A stretch of 64,000 bases of DNA from assembly GCF_018687275.1 (NCBI RefSeq), contig NZ_CP061287.1:1860001-1924000 (forward strand), in the 5' to 3' direction. Of this stretch, positions 1 to 9,726 are shown piece by piece; the first letter of the stretch is position 1, and the number at the start of each line of letters is the position of its first letter. This DNA is from Polynucleobacter sp. MWH-Aus1W21. GTDB lineage: Bacteria > Pseudomonadota > Gammaproteobacteria > Burkholderiales > Burkholderiaceae. A model generated the notes under the pieces. That model searched no databases. It saw nothing but the letters and a program-made list of their open reading frames with translations, and was not told the origin of the DNA. A program made the position numbers and the translations under genes.

Positions 1-2
1 TT

Positions 3-278
3 GATATAAGCAAACTTCGTGAGAAAGACCTAGGCAGTGATGTGCTATCTCATTTAAGGCAATCACCCTACTCACCCGCACAAATTTATGCGAGCAACAT
101 TGGCTTAGTAAAAGATTTAGAAAATGCGTCAACACTCATTGCAGATCATGCTTATGGGGGACTCATGATGGCGCCAGTCAGTCGTCATCAAATGATTCAA
201 ATAAATGATAGCCGTATCGCTAAAGCCATTTTTTCGCTTCACCCTCATCAACCCCAAAACCAAAACGGAGACAAGTAA
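3..278 (+). CDS. C-terminal end of an unidentified protein (5' truncated by window start)
   Basis: An open frame runs from the window edge to a TAA at 276-278. An internal GTG at 42 could be read as a start, but the frame is open upstream of it without a stop, so this is most likely the tail of a longer gene. The tail is mixed hydrophilic sequence with no motif I recognise. Its stop overlaps the ATG of the following response regulator (TAATG), so the two are probably translationally coupled and the product may belong to the same signalling operon. Function unknown. Confidence 0.5.
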   Translation, partial: DISKLREKDLGSDVLSHLRQSPYSPAQIYASNIGLVKDLENASTLIADHAYGGLMMAPVSRHQMIQINDSRIAKAIFSLHPHQPQNQNGDK

Positions 279-901
279 TGAGAAAACGCGTGATGTTGGT
301 AGATGACCATCCAGCAATGCTGATGGCCCTTAAGAGTATGTTGCAAGACCAGTTGTTATTTGAGATTGCAGGGCAAGCTCAAAATGGAGAGGAGTGCCTC
401 AGATCTATGAAAGAAGTGAATCCCAATATGGTCATTCTAGATTTGGATATGCCCAAGACCGATGGGTTTGATGTGATCCGCCGTATTGGCCTTATGTATC
501 CCGATGTCCGCATGTTAGTTCTCTCTAGTATGGATGAAGCGGTATATGGAGGGCGGGTACGCTCTTTAGGTGGGCATGGTTTTGTGAATAAAACTGCAGG
601 GGCAGATGTTATCTTGGCCGCCTGCGTTGCTATATCGCAAGGTTATAACTTTTTCACTCATGGCAAGAATGGCAATAGCTCATTAAGTGACAACGATAAG
701 CTTGCATTGATTTCTGATCGTGAATTACAGGTCATGAAATATCTTGGCAAGGGCAACACTAATCAGCAGATTTCCGATATGTTGCATATCAGCAATAAAA
801 CGGTGGCTACTTACAAGACTAGAGTCTTTGACAAACTTGGAATAAACAATATTGCCGACCTGATCTTGTTCTGTCGTATGAACAATATCATCGAAAGCTA
901 A
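278..901 (+). CDS. NarL/BvgA-family response regulator
   Basis: A 207-residue cytoplasmic transcription factor. The N-terminal receiver domain (about 1-120) has the acidic pair in LVDDHP, the phosphoacceptor Asp55 in ILDLDMP, and the conserved Lys in FVNKTAG. The C-terminal LuxR-type helix-turn-helix (about 142-205) starts with ISDRELQVMKYL and contains the recognition helix around NKTVATYKTRVFDKL. Size and layout match BvgA/EvgA. It overlaps the preceding stop by one base and is followed after 6 bp by a BvgS-like hybrid kinase, its obvious phosphodonor. The regulon is not visible here. Confidence 0.93.
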   Translation: MRKRVMLVDDHPAMLMALKSMLQDQLLFEIAGQAQNGEECLRSMKEVNPNMVILDLDMPKTDGFDVIRRIGLMYPDVRMLVLSSMDEAVYGGRVRSLGGHGFVNKTAGADVILAACVAISQGYNFFTHGKNGNSSLSDNDKLALISDRELQVMKYLGKGNTNQQISDMLHISNKTVATYKTRVFDKLGINNIADLILFCRMNNIIES

Positions 902-907
902 AACAGT

Positions 908-3346
908 ATGCGTCGATCTATCGCCCGCACTACTTTCTTCATCCTACTAAATGGGATCCTAGGTAATGCCTATGCAAATTTGCTCAGCCCCGTTGAGCAA
1001 AGATGGATCGATGCCAATCCTGTAGTTCGTTTTAGCATTCATGAAAAATATGCTCCCTTTCTAGAATTTAATGACAAGGGTGAGGCGGGTGTTTTTCACA
1101 ATATCTTGATTAAGCTCAGTGAATTTACCAAGCAAGAATTTCTGCCTAGATGGCGTAAGAGTGATCAAGAAGGATTACAACAACTCGCCAATGGAGAAGT
1201 CGATTTCATTATTGATCCACCCACCATGGATGACGAATACTTAAAATTTGGCTCCCTATCAGAGGCAATTTTTTGGGGTCATGATGCGATTTTGACAAAG
1301 CGCTCAGAAATTAATGCGCCTATGGAACCAAGCAATATTGCCTACTTCGATCGTGGCTATGAAAACCCTCCATTACCCACTCACCCGCAATCAAGACTTT
1401 CTAGTCATACTGAGAAATTAGTCTTTGATCTAATCAAAAATGATATCGAAGCACTCGTCCTACCAGTTCGCCTAGCGCAACATATTATTCAGAAAGCTAA
1501 CAGTCAGGAATTGCAATTAAATGGCCTATATAACCGAGAACCCTTTGAATACCGCTGGCTAGTAACTCATCAGAACGAGGCTTTGCATGCCGTACTTGGC
1601 GGCTTTCTGAATCACTTAGACCCCATGGAATCACGCAATCTGTTTGCCCTTCATTCAAGTGAAGCCTGGGGGTATGCTGCCAAGTCCAATTTGCCGCAAC
1701 TTACGTGGATTAGCGTCTTATCGATCTTGCTGGTCGGGGCCTTGATGCTTTGGTACATAAAAAGAAACAATCAACTTCATACTCATCAAACTGAGAGACT
1801 CATGAATTCTAAAGAGCTTGCCGAAAAAGCGAATGCTGCAAAGTCTTCATTTCTAGCGACGATGAGCCATGAAATTCGTACGCCAATGAATGCTATTTTA
1901 GGGGTGCAAGAGCTATTGCTAAACAGTCCTCTCCCAAATAATGAAAAGGCATTACTCAAAAGCGCTCACTCATCAGCGGAGTCACTCCTAGGAATTCTTA
2001 ATCAAGTTTTAGATCTTTCCAAGATTGAAGCAGGCAAGCTAACCCTCAATTTAGAACCTTGCTGCCTCAACACACTCATTGACGATATTGATTCTGCATT
2101 TTCAACAGTTGCGCAGATCCAAAATCTCAGCCTTCATACCTCAAAAGACCCCCGAGTTGCTCAAGTACTGATGATTGATGCACTCCGTCTGCGGCAAATC
2201 CTTCAAAACTTGATTAGCAATGCCATCAAATTCACAGAGCATGGAGAGATTTATTTCTCCATCAGCGTTTTGGCAGATGACCATGCGGGACAGTTGATTG
2301 AGTTTCGAGTGGTTGATACTGGTGTAGGCATGGGAGCTGAAGATATTGAGATTGCATTACAAGCATTCGAGCAAATTCCGGGCACTAGTGAACAACACAA
2401 AGGTACTGGCCTTGGTCTAACCATCACCAATCACTTAGTCACCTCAATGGGTAGTCAACTTTATTTTGATAGCGCCCCAGGATTTGGTAGCAATATTCAT
2501 TTTTGCGTTGCATTCCCTCGCACCAGCCTTGCTGCGTCCGAACAAGAGCCGATCAAGGGGAGAACTTCTGAGTCAAGAAGGTTAGTATCCAAATGCCTTA
2601 ACAAATCCAACCGCACCTTGCGCGCCCTAGTAGTTGAGGATCATCCCGCTAGCAGGCAAATTATTTCCTTGCAATTAGAGGCGCTTGGAATTGGGGTAGT
2701 CGTTTGCGATAACGCACATACCGCTCTAGATTTAATTTCTCATACTAATTTCGATCTCTTGTTAACTGATCAGTCCATCCCAGGAATGCAAGGCTCAGAG
2801 TTGGCTAAGCGAATTCGCGATCTGGGGCATCATGATCTCGTCATCATTGCTGTTACAGCAGATATTTATGCACTAGATTCACGACATCAGTTTTTTGCTG
2901 CAGGTATGAATAGCGTTCTAATCAAACCATTAAGCTTAATGACTCTAGAAAATGAATTGACTCGCTATTTCTCAATTCAGGATATTGCTGAAAAAAATAC
3001 CTCAAAAGTTGGCGCTGAAGAATATTCATTTGACGCATTTGCAAGCCTACTGAAGGATAGTCCCAGTCAGATTTTGGTGATATTAAATGAGATTAAGAAG
3101 GTTCATGATGAAGCTCTTGAGATGCTAGAAAGCATTCAATGTGATGAGACAACCTTCAGTAGCCTAGTTCACAAGGTAAAAGGTGGCGCCCAGCTGCTTA
3201 GTGCTAAATCATTTATTCAGGGCTGCATCGAACTCGAGCAAAAGGGCAATTTGAGTCACAAGATAGACAAGTTCACTCAATTGCTGACGCAGCAAAATCA
3301 TGTTATTGCAGGCTATAAGTCGAAATACCAGAATCCTAAACCTTGA
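908..3346 (+). CDS. BvgS/EvgS-like hybrid sensor histidine kinase
   Basis: An 812-residue inner-membrane phosphorelay kinase. In order: signal segment (1-23); one periplasmic solute-binding-type sensor domain (about 30-255, opening LSPVEQRWIDANPVVRFSI); one membrane helix (about 265-285); HisKA with His321 in SHEIRTPMNAILG; HATPase with the N box LISNAIKF and G boxes DTGVGMG and GTGLGLTI; receiver domain with Asp621 in LLTDQSIPGM; and an HPt domain with His755 in LVHKVKGGAQ. BvgS usually has two periplasmic modules; here I see only one. It pairs with the adjacent BvgA-like regulator in a His-Asp-His-Asp relay. The ligand is unknown. Confidence 0.92.
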   Translation: MRRSIARTTFFILLNGILGNAYANLLSPVEQRWIDANPVVRFSIHEKYAPFLEFNDKGEAGVFHNILIKLSEFTKQEFLPRWRKSDQEGLQQLANGEVDFIIDPPTMDDEYLKFGSLSEAIFWGHDAILTKRSEINAPMEPSNIAYFDRGYENPPLPTHPQSRLSSHTEKLVFDLIKNDIEALVLPVRLAQHIIQKANSQELQLNGLYNREPFEYRWLVTHQNEALHAVLGGFLNHLDPMESRNLFALHSSEAWGYAAKSNLPQLTWISVLSILLVGALMLWYIKRNNQLHTHQTERLMNSKELAEKANAAKSSFLATMSHEIRTPMNAILGVQELLLNSPLPNNEKALLKSAHSSAESLLGILNQVLDLSKIEAGKLTLNLEPCCLNTLIDDIDSAFSTVAQIQNLSLHTSKDPRVAQVLMIDALRLRQILQNLISNAIKFTEHGEIYFSISVLADDHAGQLIEFRVVDTGVGMGAEDIEIALQAFEQIPGTSEQHKGTGLGLTITNHLVTSMGSQLYFDSAPGFGSNIHFCVAFPRTSLAASEQEPIKGRTSESRRLVSKCLNKSNRTLRALVVEDHPASRQIISLQLEALGIGVVVCDNAHTALDLISHTNFDLLLTDQSIPGMQGSELAKRIRDLGHHDLVIIAVTADIYALDSRHQFFAAGMNSVLIKPLSLMTLENELTRYFSIQDIAEKNTSKVGAEEYSFDAFASLLKDSPSQILVILNEIKKVHDEALEMLESIQCDETTFSSLVHKVKGGAQLLSAKSFIQGCIELEQKGNLSHKIDKFTQLLTQQNHVIAGYKSKYQNPKP

Positions 3347-3387
3347 AGAGGCACCTCTTCTAATAAGGTGGGTTTATCCTATGAGGA

Positions 3388-4917
3388 ATGCGCTCATATT
3401 TTCTTCATTACCCGGTTTTTATGGCAGTCCTATTTTGGCTTGCCAGCTTCAGTGCTGCCGCTAGTAATGCTGCTTCACTAAATATACCTAAGTCTATATC
3501 CAGCAGTCTTGAGAGAAACCAAATCCCTAAAGAAGCCATCAGCATCTCAGTGATAGAGATTGAGCCCGGACGCCCAGGAAAACATATTGCCAAAAATATA
3601 TTGGGTTGGCGCTCTGAAGTAGTCATGAACCCTGCCTCAACGATGAAGCTGCTAACCACCCTAGGGGGTTTGGATATTTTGGGGCCTCAATATCGTTGGC
3701 GTACTAACATTTATACCGACGGAATGATTCGTCAAGGAGTCTTGGAGGGCAATCTGTATTTACAAGGCACAGGTGATCCAAAACTCATTCCAGAAGAGCT
3801 CGCCAAGATGATGAAAGATTTACAGAATCTTGGAATTCAAAAAATTGATGGTAATTTATTCTTTGATCGTAGTGCCTATGCGCCAAGCGTGATGGAACAT
3901 AACACGATTGATGGCGAATCTTTACGTGCCTATAACGTTCCGCCAGATCCATTGCTGTACGCCTTCCGCACCCTCTCTTTTCAATTAGGCAAGTCACGTA
4001 CAGCTGACTTTATTGATATCAACTACACCCCTGCTCTATCCCAACTTAAGGTGGTGAATCAAATGCAGCTAGTAGATCGCCCCTGCGATAACTGGAAAAG
4101 CAATATTAGTTTTAAATTAGATCCAGAAGGCATCAGCAATGCTGATCAAGCCTTGACCGCCCACTTCTCAGGAGCCTTTCCAAGCTCTTGCAAGGGCGTG
4201 AACTTCAACATTATTGCTTTGGATGCCAATACCTTCTTAACGCAAGGCTTTGCAGCAGCCTGGGAGTTAGCTGGTGGCTCTTGGGTCAAGCCCCCTATTG
4301 GCAAAGATGGCAGCGTCCCGCTTGCTGCTCGTCTTTTACTGCAGTTTGAAGGCATCAAACTAGCTGATGATGTTTTAGACATTAACAAATACTCTAACAA
4401 TGTAATGGCGCGTCAACTTCTGCTAACGCTTGCCCTAGAAAAGATGGGTAAACCAGCAACGACTGCTAATGGTGATTTAGTAATTCAGAGTTGGCTCAAA
4501 CAAAACGGTTTGAATTTTACGGACTTGGTTATAGAAAATGGGTCTGGGTTATCTCGCAATGAAGCCATCTCAGCGGAGCAAATGAATCAACTCCTCTTAA
4601 CTGCACGCAATCTTCCTGTAGCAGAAGTGTTCTATAGTAGTCTCCCAATAGCAGGAACTGATGGCACCATGCGTAATCGCTTATTAGGTCAACTTCGTAA
4701 GTTTTTACATCTCAAGAAAAAGCCTGAGGTCAGAATTAAGACTGGCTCACTAGCAGATGTGCGTGCAATATCAGGTTACGTTTTGAGTAAATCAGGAAAG
4801 ATGTACGCCGTGACTTCTTTTATTAACCACCCCAATGCTTGGAGAGGTCTTGAAGCACATGATCAGTTACTGATGTGGCTACTAGAGAATGGTCCAGAAC
4901 CAAAGCACGCCCGCTGA
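3388..4917 (+). CDS. dacB: D-alanyl-D-alanine carboxypeptidase/endopeptidase (PBP4, peptidase S13)
   Basis: A 509-residue periplasmic enzyme that trims or cleaves peptidoglycan stem peptides. The N terminus is a signal peptide (hydrophobic stretch then AAASNA). The penicillin-binding motifs are all present: SxxK as Ser84-Thr-Met-Lys87, SxN as Ser336-Asn-Asn in YSNNVMARQ, and KTG at 451-453 in RIKTGSLADV. The large insert between the first two motifs is typical of the S13 family. Its 3' end overlaps the convergent Sua5-type gene by 55 bp, so there is no room for an intergenic terminator. Confidence 0.93.
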   Translation: MRSYFLHYPVFMAVLFWLASFSAAASNAASLNIPKSISSSLERNQIPKEAISISVIEIEPGRPGKHIAKNILGWRSEVVMNPASTMKLLTTLGGLDILGPQYRWRTNIYTDGMIRQGVLEGNLYLQGTGDPKLIPEELAKMMKDLQNLGIQKIDGNLFFDRSAYAPSVMEHNTIDGESLRAYNVPPDPLLYAFRTLSFQLGKSRTADFIDINYTPALSQLKVVNQMQLVDRPCDNWKSNISFKLDPEGISNADQALTAHFSGAFPSSCKGVNFNIIALDANTFLTQGFAAAWELAGGSWVKPPIGKDGSVPLAARLLLQFEGIKLADDVLDINKYSNNVMARQLLLTLALEKMGKPATTANGDLVIQSWLKQNGLNFTDLVIENGSGLSRNEAISAEQMNQLLLTARNLPVAEVFYSSLPIAGTDGTMRNRLLGQLRKFLHLKKKPEVRIKTGSLADVRAISGYVLSKSGKMYAVTSFINHPNAWRGLEAHDQLLMWLLENGPEPKHAR

Positions 4918-5954
4918 AGTCGGTCTCTCACGCCATCCCACTCCTCACCCGCCGGCGGTTCTGGAAACAAAATCAGATCCCAGCCTTGCTGATCTAAATC
5001 GCGCAGTGAACGGTATAGGCGGCTTGCAAAAGCAGCACTATCACTTGGCACTTCAACTTCTTCAAAGTGAGCAGATGGGTGGCCATCATCACCCAGGGAA
5101 GAGTCAGAATCCCACACCGCTACTGCAACGCGAGATTTAATATCTGGAAATTCGCTTAATGCATCTAAGACGCGACCTGAGGCATACAAGCGCAAAGGCG
5201 TAGTTGGAGCGTAATGAGCCTTGAGACTTCCGGATACTCTGGGAAGATCTTCCGTCAATTCATTTGCCCTTAGCTCACCAGGCAGATATACCTTGACACC
5301 TGTCTTAGCAAAGATCTCGCTTGGAGTAATTGCGCCTGGCCTGAGAAGTACTGCTTTATCACCTGCGGATAAATCAATAATGGTTGACTCGATTCCAACC
5401 TCGCAATCGCCCCCATCCAAGATCATCAAATCGAGCATGCCTTCAAATTCATGACGAACATCTGAAGCGCTGGTCGGTGAAACCTTGCCGAAACGATTGG
5501 CTGATGGCGCTACAACGCCGCCCTTAAATTTACGCAATAGCTCTTGGGCAATAGGATGTGACGGTGCACGAATCGCCACTGTATCTTGGCCGCCAGTCAA
5601 ATCCGTCAACACGCTTTTATCTTTTTTGAAGACCAGCGTTAGGGGTCCTGGCCAAAATGCATTAAGCAGCTTTAAGGCCTCTTCGGAAACATCTCTTGCC
5701 CAAGTCGACAGTATTGGCACCCAATCGACTTGAGCCTGATCAAACTTATCAGGTGCAGCTAGGTGAACAATTAATGGGTGATTCGAGGGGCGACCCTTAG
5801 CGGTAAATATCTTCTTAATGGCTTTAGCATTTTTAGCATCCGCGCCTAATCCATAAACGGTCTCGGTCGGAAAGGCGACTAATCCACCATCACGCAAGGT
5901 TTGCACTGCTTCGTTAATTACTGCAGAAGACTGCAGGCTACTGTCGCTGGACAT
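4863..5954 (-). CDS. L-threonylcarbamoyladenylate synthase (Sua5/YciO/YrdC family)
   Basis: A 363-residue cytoplasmic enzyme that makes threonylcarbamoyl-AMP from threonine, bicarbonate and ATP, the first step of t6A37 modification of ANN-decoding tRNAs. The YrdC domain (about 10-210) shows LVAFPTETVYGLGADA, the KGRPSNHPLIVHL segment and the late STIIDLS motif. About 150 further residues follow, so this is the long Sua5 architecture rather than the short TsaC form. It is the last gene of the leftward pur/glycolytic run, 2 bp after purK, and overlaps dacB convergently by 55 bp. Confidence 0.92.
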   Translation of the reverse strand: MSSDSSLQSSAVINEAVQTLRDGGLVAFPTETVYGLGADAKNAKAIKKIFTAKGRPSNHPLIVHLAAPDKFDQAQVDWVPILSTWARDVSEEALKLLNAFWPGPLTLVFKKDKSVLTDLTGGQDTVAIRAPSHPIAQELLRKFKGGVVAPSANRFGKVSPTSASDVRHEFEGMLDLMILDGGDCEVGIESTIIDLSAGDKAVLLRPGAITPSEIFAKTGVKVYLPGELRANELTEDLPRVSGSLKAHYAPTTPLRLYASGRVLDALSEFPDIKSRVAVAVWDSDSSLGDDGHPSAHFEEVEVPSDSAAFASRLYRSLRDLDQQGWDLILFPEPPAGEEWDGVRDRLQRACFGSGPFSSSHISN

Positions 5955-5956
5955 TT

Positions 5957-7141
5957 CTAGGGCTCGATCCCTAATTCAGTAGCAACGGCTGCGCAATTTT
6001 GGCGTGCTTCATTGAGAGCTTCGCCCAGGCAATTGATGTGACCCATTTTTCTACCCATGCGAGGTTCGGACTTTCCATACAAATGCAATTTAGCATCAGG
6101 ATGCGCTAGCACTTGATTCCAGGCAGGTTCTTTTGGCTGATCTTCACTACCTTCAAACCAAAGATCACCCAATAAGTTCAGCATTGATACAGGCGCTAAC
6201 TGACGCGTATCACCCAAAGGTAGGCGAGCCATTGCTCTAACCTGTTGCTCAAATTGACTGCTAACACAAGCATCCATCGTGTAGTGGCCAGAGTTATGTG
6301 GACGAGGCGCGATTTCATTAGCAACGATATCGCCATTCTTAAGAACAAAGAACTCCACGCAAAGTACGCCCACGTAATCAATCTTTCGTATGAGTGCCTT
6401 TGCCGCTTCTACAATCTTTTTTTCTTGTGCTGGCTTTAATGATGGCGCTGGCACAGTAGAGGTGTGCAAAATACCATCGCGGTGAATATTTTGTGAAACT
6501 GGATAAGCAACCACAGCATCATCGTATCCGCGCACAACTAAGGCAGACACTTCAAAATCCAAATCCATGCGCTTTTCTAATACACAAGGAACTTTGCTTA
6601 ATTCAGCCCAGGCTGCCGGCAAATCCGCTGCCGTGTAAACAGTAATTTGACCTTTACCGTCATAGCCCATACGCGCCGTCTTTAATATTCCAGGAAACAA
6701 ATCAGCTGGAATATGTGAAATATCAGCATCATGCTCAACAACGGCGTATGGTGCTGGGCCAATATTGGTTTCGGATTTCCAGGTGGCTAGAAACTTTTTC
6801 TCTGCTACCCGATTCTGCGCCAAAGAAACGCAACTACTACGTGGCGCAACGAATACACCTAAAGCCTCTAATTCATCTAATGCTTGCGCTGGCACATTCT
6901 CAAACTCAGTACTTACTGATGGACAAAGAGCGGCCATTTCTTTTAAGGCAGCAGAGTCAGTGTAATCGGCTTGAATAAATTTTTCAGCAATCGAACCTGC
7001 AGGGCTATCAGAGCCGGGATCTAGAACACAAACTTTATAGCCCATAGCCTGGGCAGCCTGGGTAAACATGCGCCCCAATTGGCCGCCGCCTAAAATTCCT
7101 AAATACGAACCCGGCAAAATGGGTTCCATACGATCTGCCAT
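5957..7141 (-). CDS. purK: 5-(carboxyamino)imidazole ribonucleotide synthase
   Basis: A 394-residue ATP-grasp enzyme that carboxylates AIR to N5-CAIR with ATP and bicarbonate in purine synthesis. It opens with the nucleotide-binding GILGGGQLGRMF, carries the central ATP-grasp stretch (KTARMGYDGKGQ) and ends the grasp domain with NEIAPRPHNSGHYTMDAC, a PurK signature. It sits 4 bp downstream of purE, whose product takes its unstable intermediate, and 2 bp upstream of the Sua5-type gene, so co-transcription is likely. Length is normal for the family. Confidence 0.97.
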   Translation of the reverse strand: MADRMEPILPGSYLGILGGGQLGRMFTQAAQAMGYKVCVLDPGSDSPAGSIAEKFIQADYTDSAALKEMAALCPSVSTEFENVPAQALDELEALGVFVAPRSSCVSLAQNRVAEKKFLATWKSETNIGPAPYAVVEHDADISHIPADLFPGILKTARMGYDGKGQITVYTAADLPAAWAELSKVPCVLEKRMDLDFEVSALVVRGYDDAVVAYPVSQNIHRDGILHTSTVPAPSLKPAQEKKIVEAAKALIRKIDYVGVLCVEFFVLKNGDIVANEIAPRPHNSGHYTMDACVSSQFEQQVRAMARLPLGDTRQLAPVSMLNLLGDLWFEGSEDQPKEPAWNQVLAHPDAKLHLYGKSEPRMGRKMGHINCLGEALNEARQNCAAVATELGIEP

Positions 7142-7145
7142 GTAA

Positions 7146-7640
7146 TTAATATCCCGGCAAATTCATTGAACGCGCGGTATCAGACTGCTTCGCACGGAAA
7201 TCTTCTAAGCGCTTTGCCAAATCAGCATCATGCAAAGCCAAGCCAGCAATGACATGCAAGGCGGCATTGGCTGCGCCGGCTTCACCAATTGCAAAAGTGG
7301 CAACCGGAATGCCTTTTGGCATCTGCACGATTGAATATAGCGAATCTTCGCCACGCAAATATTTGCTAGCTACTGGCACACCATAAACCGGAACAATCGT
7401 TTTGGATGCAAGCATGCCTGGTAAATGTGCTGCACCACCTGCGCCAGCAATAATGGCTTGCAAGCCATTTGCTTGTGCATTTTCAGCATACTGAAACATA
7501 TCGTCTGGCATGCGGTGTGCAGAGAGCACTTTAGCTTCATGAGCGATACCAAATTGCTCAAGCATTTGAGCGGCGTGCTGCATAGTGTCCCAATCTGAGT
7601 TGGACCCCATTACTATTCCGACAATTGGCTTCTTGCTCAT
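7146..7640 (-). CDS. purE: N5-carboxyaminoimidazole ribonucleotide mutase
   Basis: A 164-residue class I PurE that converts N5-CAIR to CAIR. The N-terminal GIVMGSNSDWDTM phosphate-binding segment, the SAHRMPD loop with the catalytic His, and the GAGGAAHLPGM glycine-rich stretch are all present. Its length fits the octameric bacterial form. It lies directly before purK and 58 bp after purC in the same direction, so three consecutive purine-pathway steps are grouped here. Confidence 0.97.
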   Translation of the reverse strand: MSKKPIVGIVMGSNSDWDTMQHAAQMLEQFGIAHEAKVLSAHRMPDDMFQYAENAQANGLQAIIAGAGGAAHLPGMLASKTIVPVYGVPVASKYLRGEDSLYSIVQMPKGIPVATFAIGEAGAANAALHVIAGLALHDADLAKRLEDFRAKQSDTARSMNLPGY

Positions 7641-7698
7641 TTACCTCTCCAAATACCTTCAATTTTTCCCCAAGGGTCTTATTATCCCCGAGTTAACC

Positions 7699-8592
7699 TT
7701 ACTCAGTAAGCCTGGTTAAGGCTTCGCGATACTTCTGCGCAGTCTTTTCAATAACATCCGCCGGCAATTGAGGTGCAGGGGCTGTTTTAGGCCACGGCTT
7801 GCCATTCACCATCGCGGTTTCGAGCCAATCACGAACAAACTGCTTGTCATAAGAAGGTGGGTTTGATCCAACATAGTAAGTCTCAGCCGGCCAGAATCGT
7901 GAAGAGTCAGCAGTAAGGATCTCATCCATCAACACCAATTGACCATTGGCATCCAAGCCAAACTCAAACTTGGTATCCGCAATAATGATCCCACGAGTAG
8001 CTGCATATTCAGAAGCCTCTTGATACAAATGAATACTTACTTCACGAATTTGATTGGCCAATTTTTCACCAATAAGCTCAATCACTTTCTCAAATGAAAT
8101 ATTTTCATCATGCTCACCGACTTCAGCTTTAGCTGCTGGAGTAAAAATAGGTTCAGGTAATTTTTGAGCATTTTCTAAACCGGCTGGCAGCGGAATTCCA
8201 CAAACCTTGCCGGTTTCTTTGTAATCTTTCCAGCCGCTACCAGCTAAATAGCCACGTACCACCGCTTCAACCAAAATTGGCTTTAAGCGTTTAGCTACCA
8301 CTGCGCGACCTTTCACTTGATTTACTTCATCAGGAGCTACTACAGTAGCCGGATCAATACCTGTTAAATGATTTGAGATAACAGAAGCTAACTTATCAAA
8401 CCAAAAATTAGCCATTTGATTCAGAACTACGCCCTTCTCGGGAATAGGCTCGCCCATCACCACATCAAATGCAGAGAGACGGTCAGTCGTAATCATTAAT
8501 AACTTGTCATCATCTAAAGCATATACATCTCGCACTTTACCTTTAGATAACAAAGGCAATGACTTAATAGAGGTTGCGTACAAAGCGGCCAT
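7699..8592 (-). CDS. purC: phosphoribosylaminoimidazole-succinocarboxamide synthase
   Basis: A 297-residue SAICAR synthetase that joins CAIR and aspartate using ATP. It begins with the family pattern [32 protein letters not shown] and contains [17 protein letters not shown] and the [11 protein letters not shown] metal/ATP-binding motif, followed by [15 protein letters not shown]. The length is that of the longer fungal/proteobacterial subtype rather than the roughly 240-residue form. It follows fba by 7 bp on the same strand and precedes purE. Confidence 0.97.
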   Translation of the reverse strand: MAALYATSIKSLPLLSKGKVRDVYALDDDKLLMITTDRLSAFDVVMGEPIPEKGVVLNQMANFWFDKLASVISNHLTGIDPATVVAPDEVNQVKGRAVVAKRLKPILVEAVVRGYLAGSGWKDYKETGKVCGIPLPAGLENAQKLPEPIFTPAAKAEVGEHDENISFEKVIELIGEKLANQIREVSIHLYQEASEYAATRGIIIADTKFEFGLDANGQLVLMDEILTADSSRFWPAETYYVGSNPPSYDKQFVRDWLETAMVNGKPWPKTAPAPQLPADVIEKTAQKYREALTRLTE

Positions 8593-8599
8593 TTTTAAA

Positions 8600-9664
8600 T
8601 CACTTCACAATTTGAGTTAATTTGCCGCTTTTATATAGCTCAGCCATCTTCTCTAAAGAAATTGGCTTAATTTTGGATGCTTGACCAGCAGAACCAAAGG
8701 CTTGGAAGCGTGCAATACATACTTTCTTAGCGGCTTCACGAGCTGGCTTCAAATAATCGCGTGGATCAAATTTAGAAGGATTCTCAATAAAGTAACGACG
8801 AATTGCGCCCGTCATTGCTAAACGAATATCGGTATCAATATTGATCTTACGAACACCATTCTTAATGCCCTCTTGAATTTCTTCAACAGGAACACCATAA
8901 GTTTCTTTCATATCGCCTCCAAACTCACGAATCTCAGCCAACAACTCTTGGGGAACGCTAGACGAGCCGTGCATCACCAAATGAGTATTTGGAATACGCG
9001 CATGAATTTCTTTAATACGATCGATTGCCAAAATATCGCCTGTAGGCTTCTTGCTGAACTTATATGCTCCATGGCTAGTACCAATCGCAATTGCCAAAGC
9101 ATCGCACTGCGTTGCCTTCACAAAATCGGCTGCTTGCTCAACGTCAGTAAGCAACTGTTCACGAGTCATCTTGCCGTCAGCCCCATGACCGTCTTCCTTG
9201 TCACCTTGCATTGTCTCGAGTGAGCCTAAAACACCCAACTCAGCCTCAACCGTGACTCCAATGGAGTGAGAGAACTTCACCACCTCTTTAGAAACATCTA
9301 CGTTGTATTCATAGCTAGCAACTGTTTTACCGTCAGCTTCCAATGAACCATCCATCATCACGCTTGTAAAGCCACTCTTAATTGCCGCCATACAAACTGC
9401 AGGGCTTTGACCATGGTCTTGATGCATCACTACAGGAATATGTGGATAAGCCTCAACTGCAGCAGAAATGAGGTGACGCAAGAACGCTTCACCAGCGTAC
9501 TTACGTGCGCCTGCAGAAGCCTGCATGATGACTGGGGAATCAGCCTCATTCGCGGCCTCCATAATCGCAGTCACTTGCTCTAAGTTGTTGACGTTAAATG
9601 CTGGTAGGCCATAACCATTTTCAGCAGCGTGATCCAAGAGTTGTCTTAAAGATACTAAAGCCAT
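8600..9664 (-). CDS. fba: class II fructose-1,6-bisphosphate aldolase
   Basis: A 354-residue Zn-dependent aldolase of glycolysis and gluconeogenesis. Zinc- and substrate-site segments are visible: [26 protein letters not shown], and [10 protein letters not shown], plus the [11 protein letters not shown] phosphate-binding segment. Length and the long C-terminal tail match the CbbA/Fba subtype common in betaproteobacteria. It lies between pyk (62 bp upstream) and purC (7 bp downstream), all leftward. No Calvin-cycle genes are seen nearby, so a glycolytic role is more likely than a cbb role. Confidence 0.96.
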   Translation of the reverse strand: MALVSLRQLLDHAAENGYGLPAFNVNNLEQVTAIMEAANEADSPVIMQASAGARKYAGEAFLRHLISAAVEAYPHIPVVMHQDHGQSPAVCMAAIKSGFTSVMMDGSLEADGKTVASYEYNVDVSKEVVKFSHSIGVTVEAELGVLGSLETMQGDKEDGHGADGKMTREQLLTDVEQAADFVKATQCDALAIAIGTSHGAYKFSKKPTGDILAIDRIKEIHARIPNTHLVMHGSSSVPQELLAEIREFGGDMKETYGVPVEEIQEGIKNGVRKINIDTDIRLAMTGAIRRYFIENPSKFDPRDYLKPAREAAKKVCIARFQAFGSAGQASKIKPISLEKMAELYKSGKLTQIVK

Positions 9665-9726
9665 GATGTTCTCTTAATAAATAGTAATTAGGTTTAAAAA
9701 ATAAATCGTTTAGTTAAAGCTGTGAA

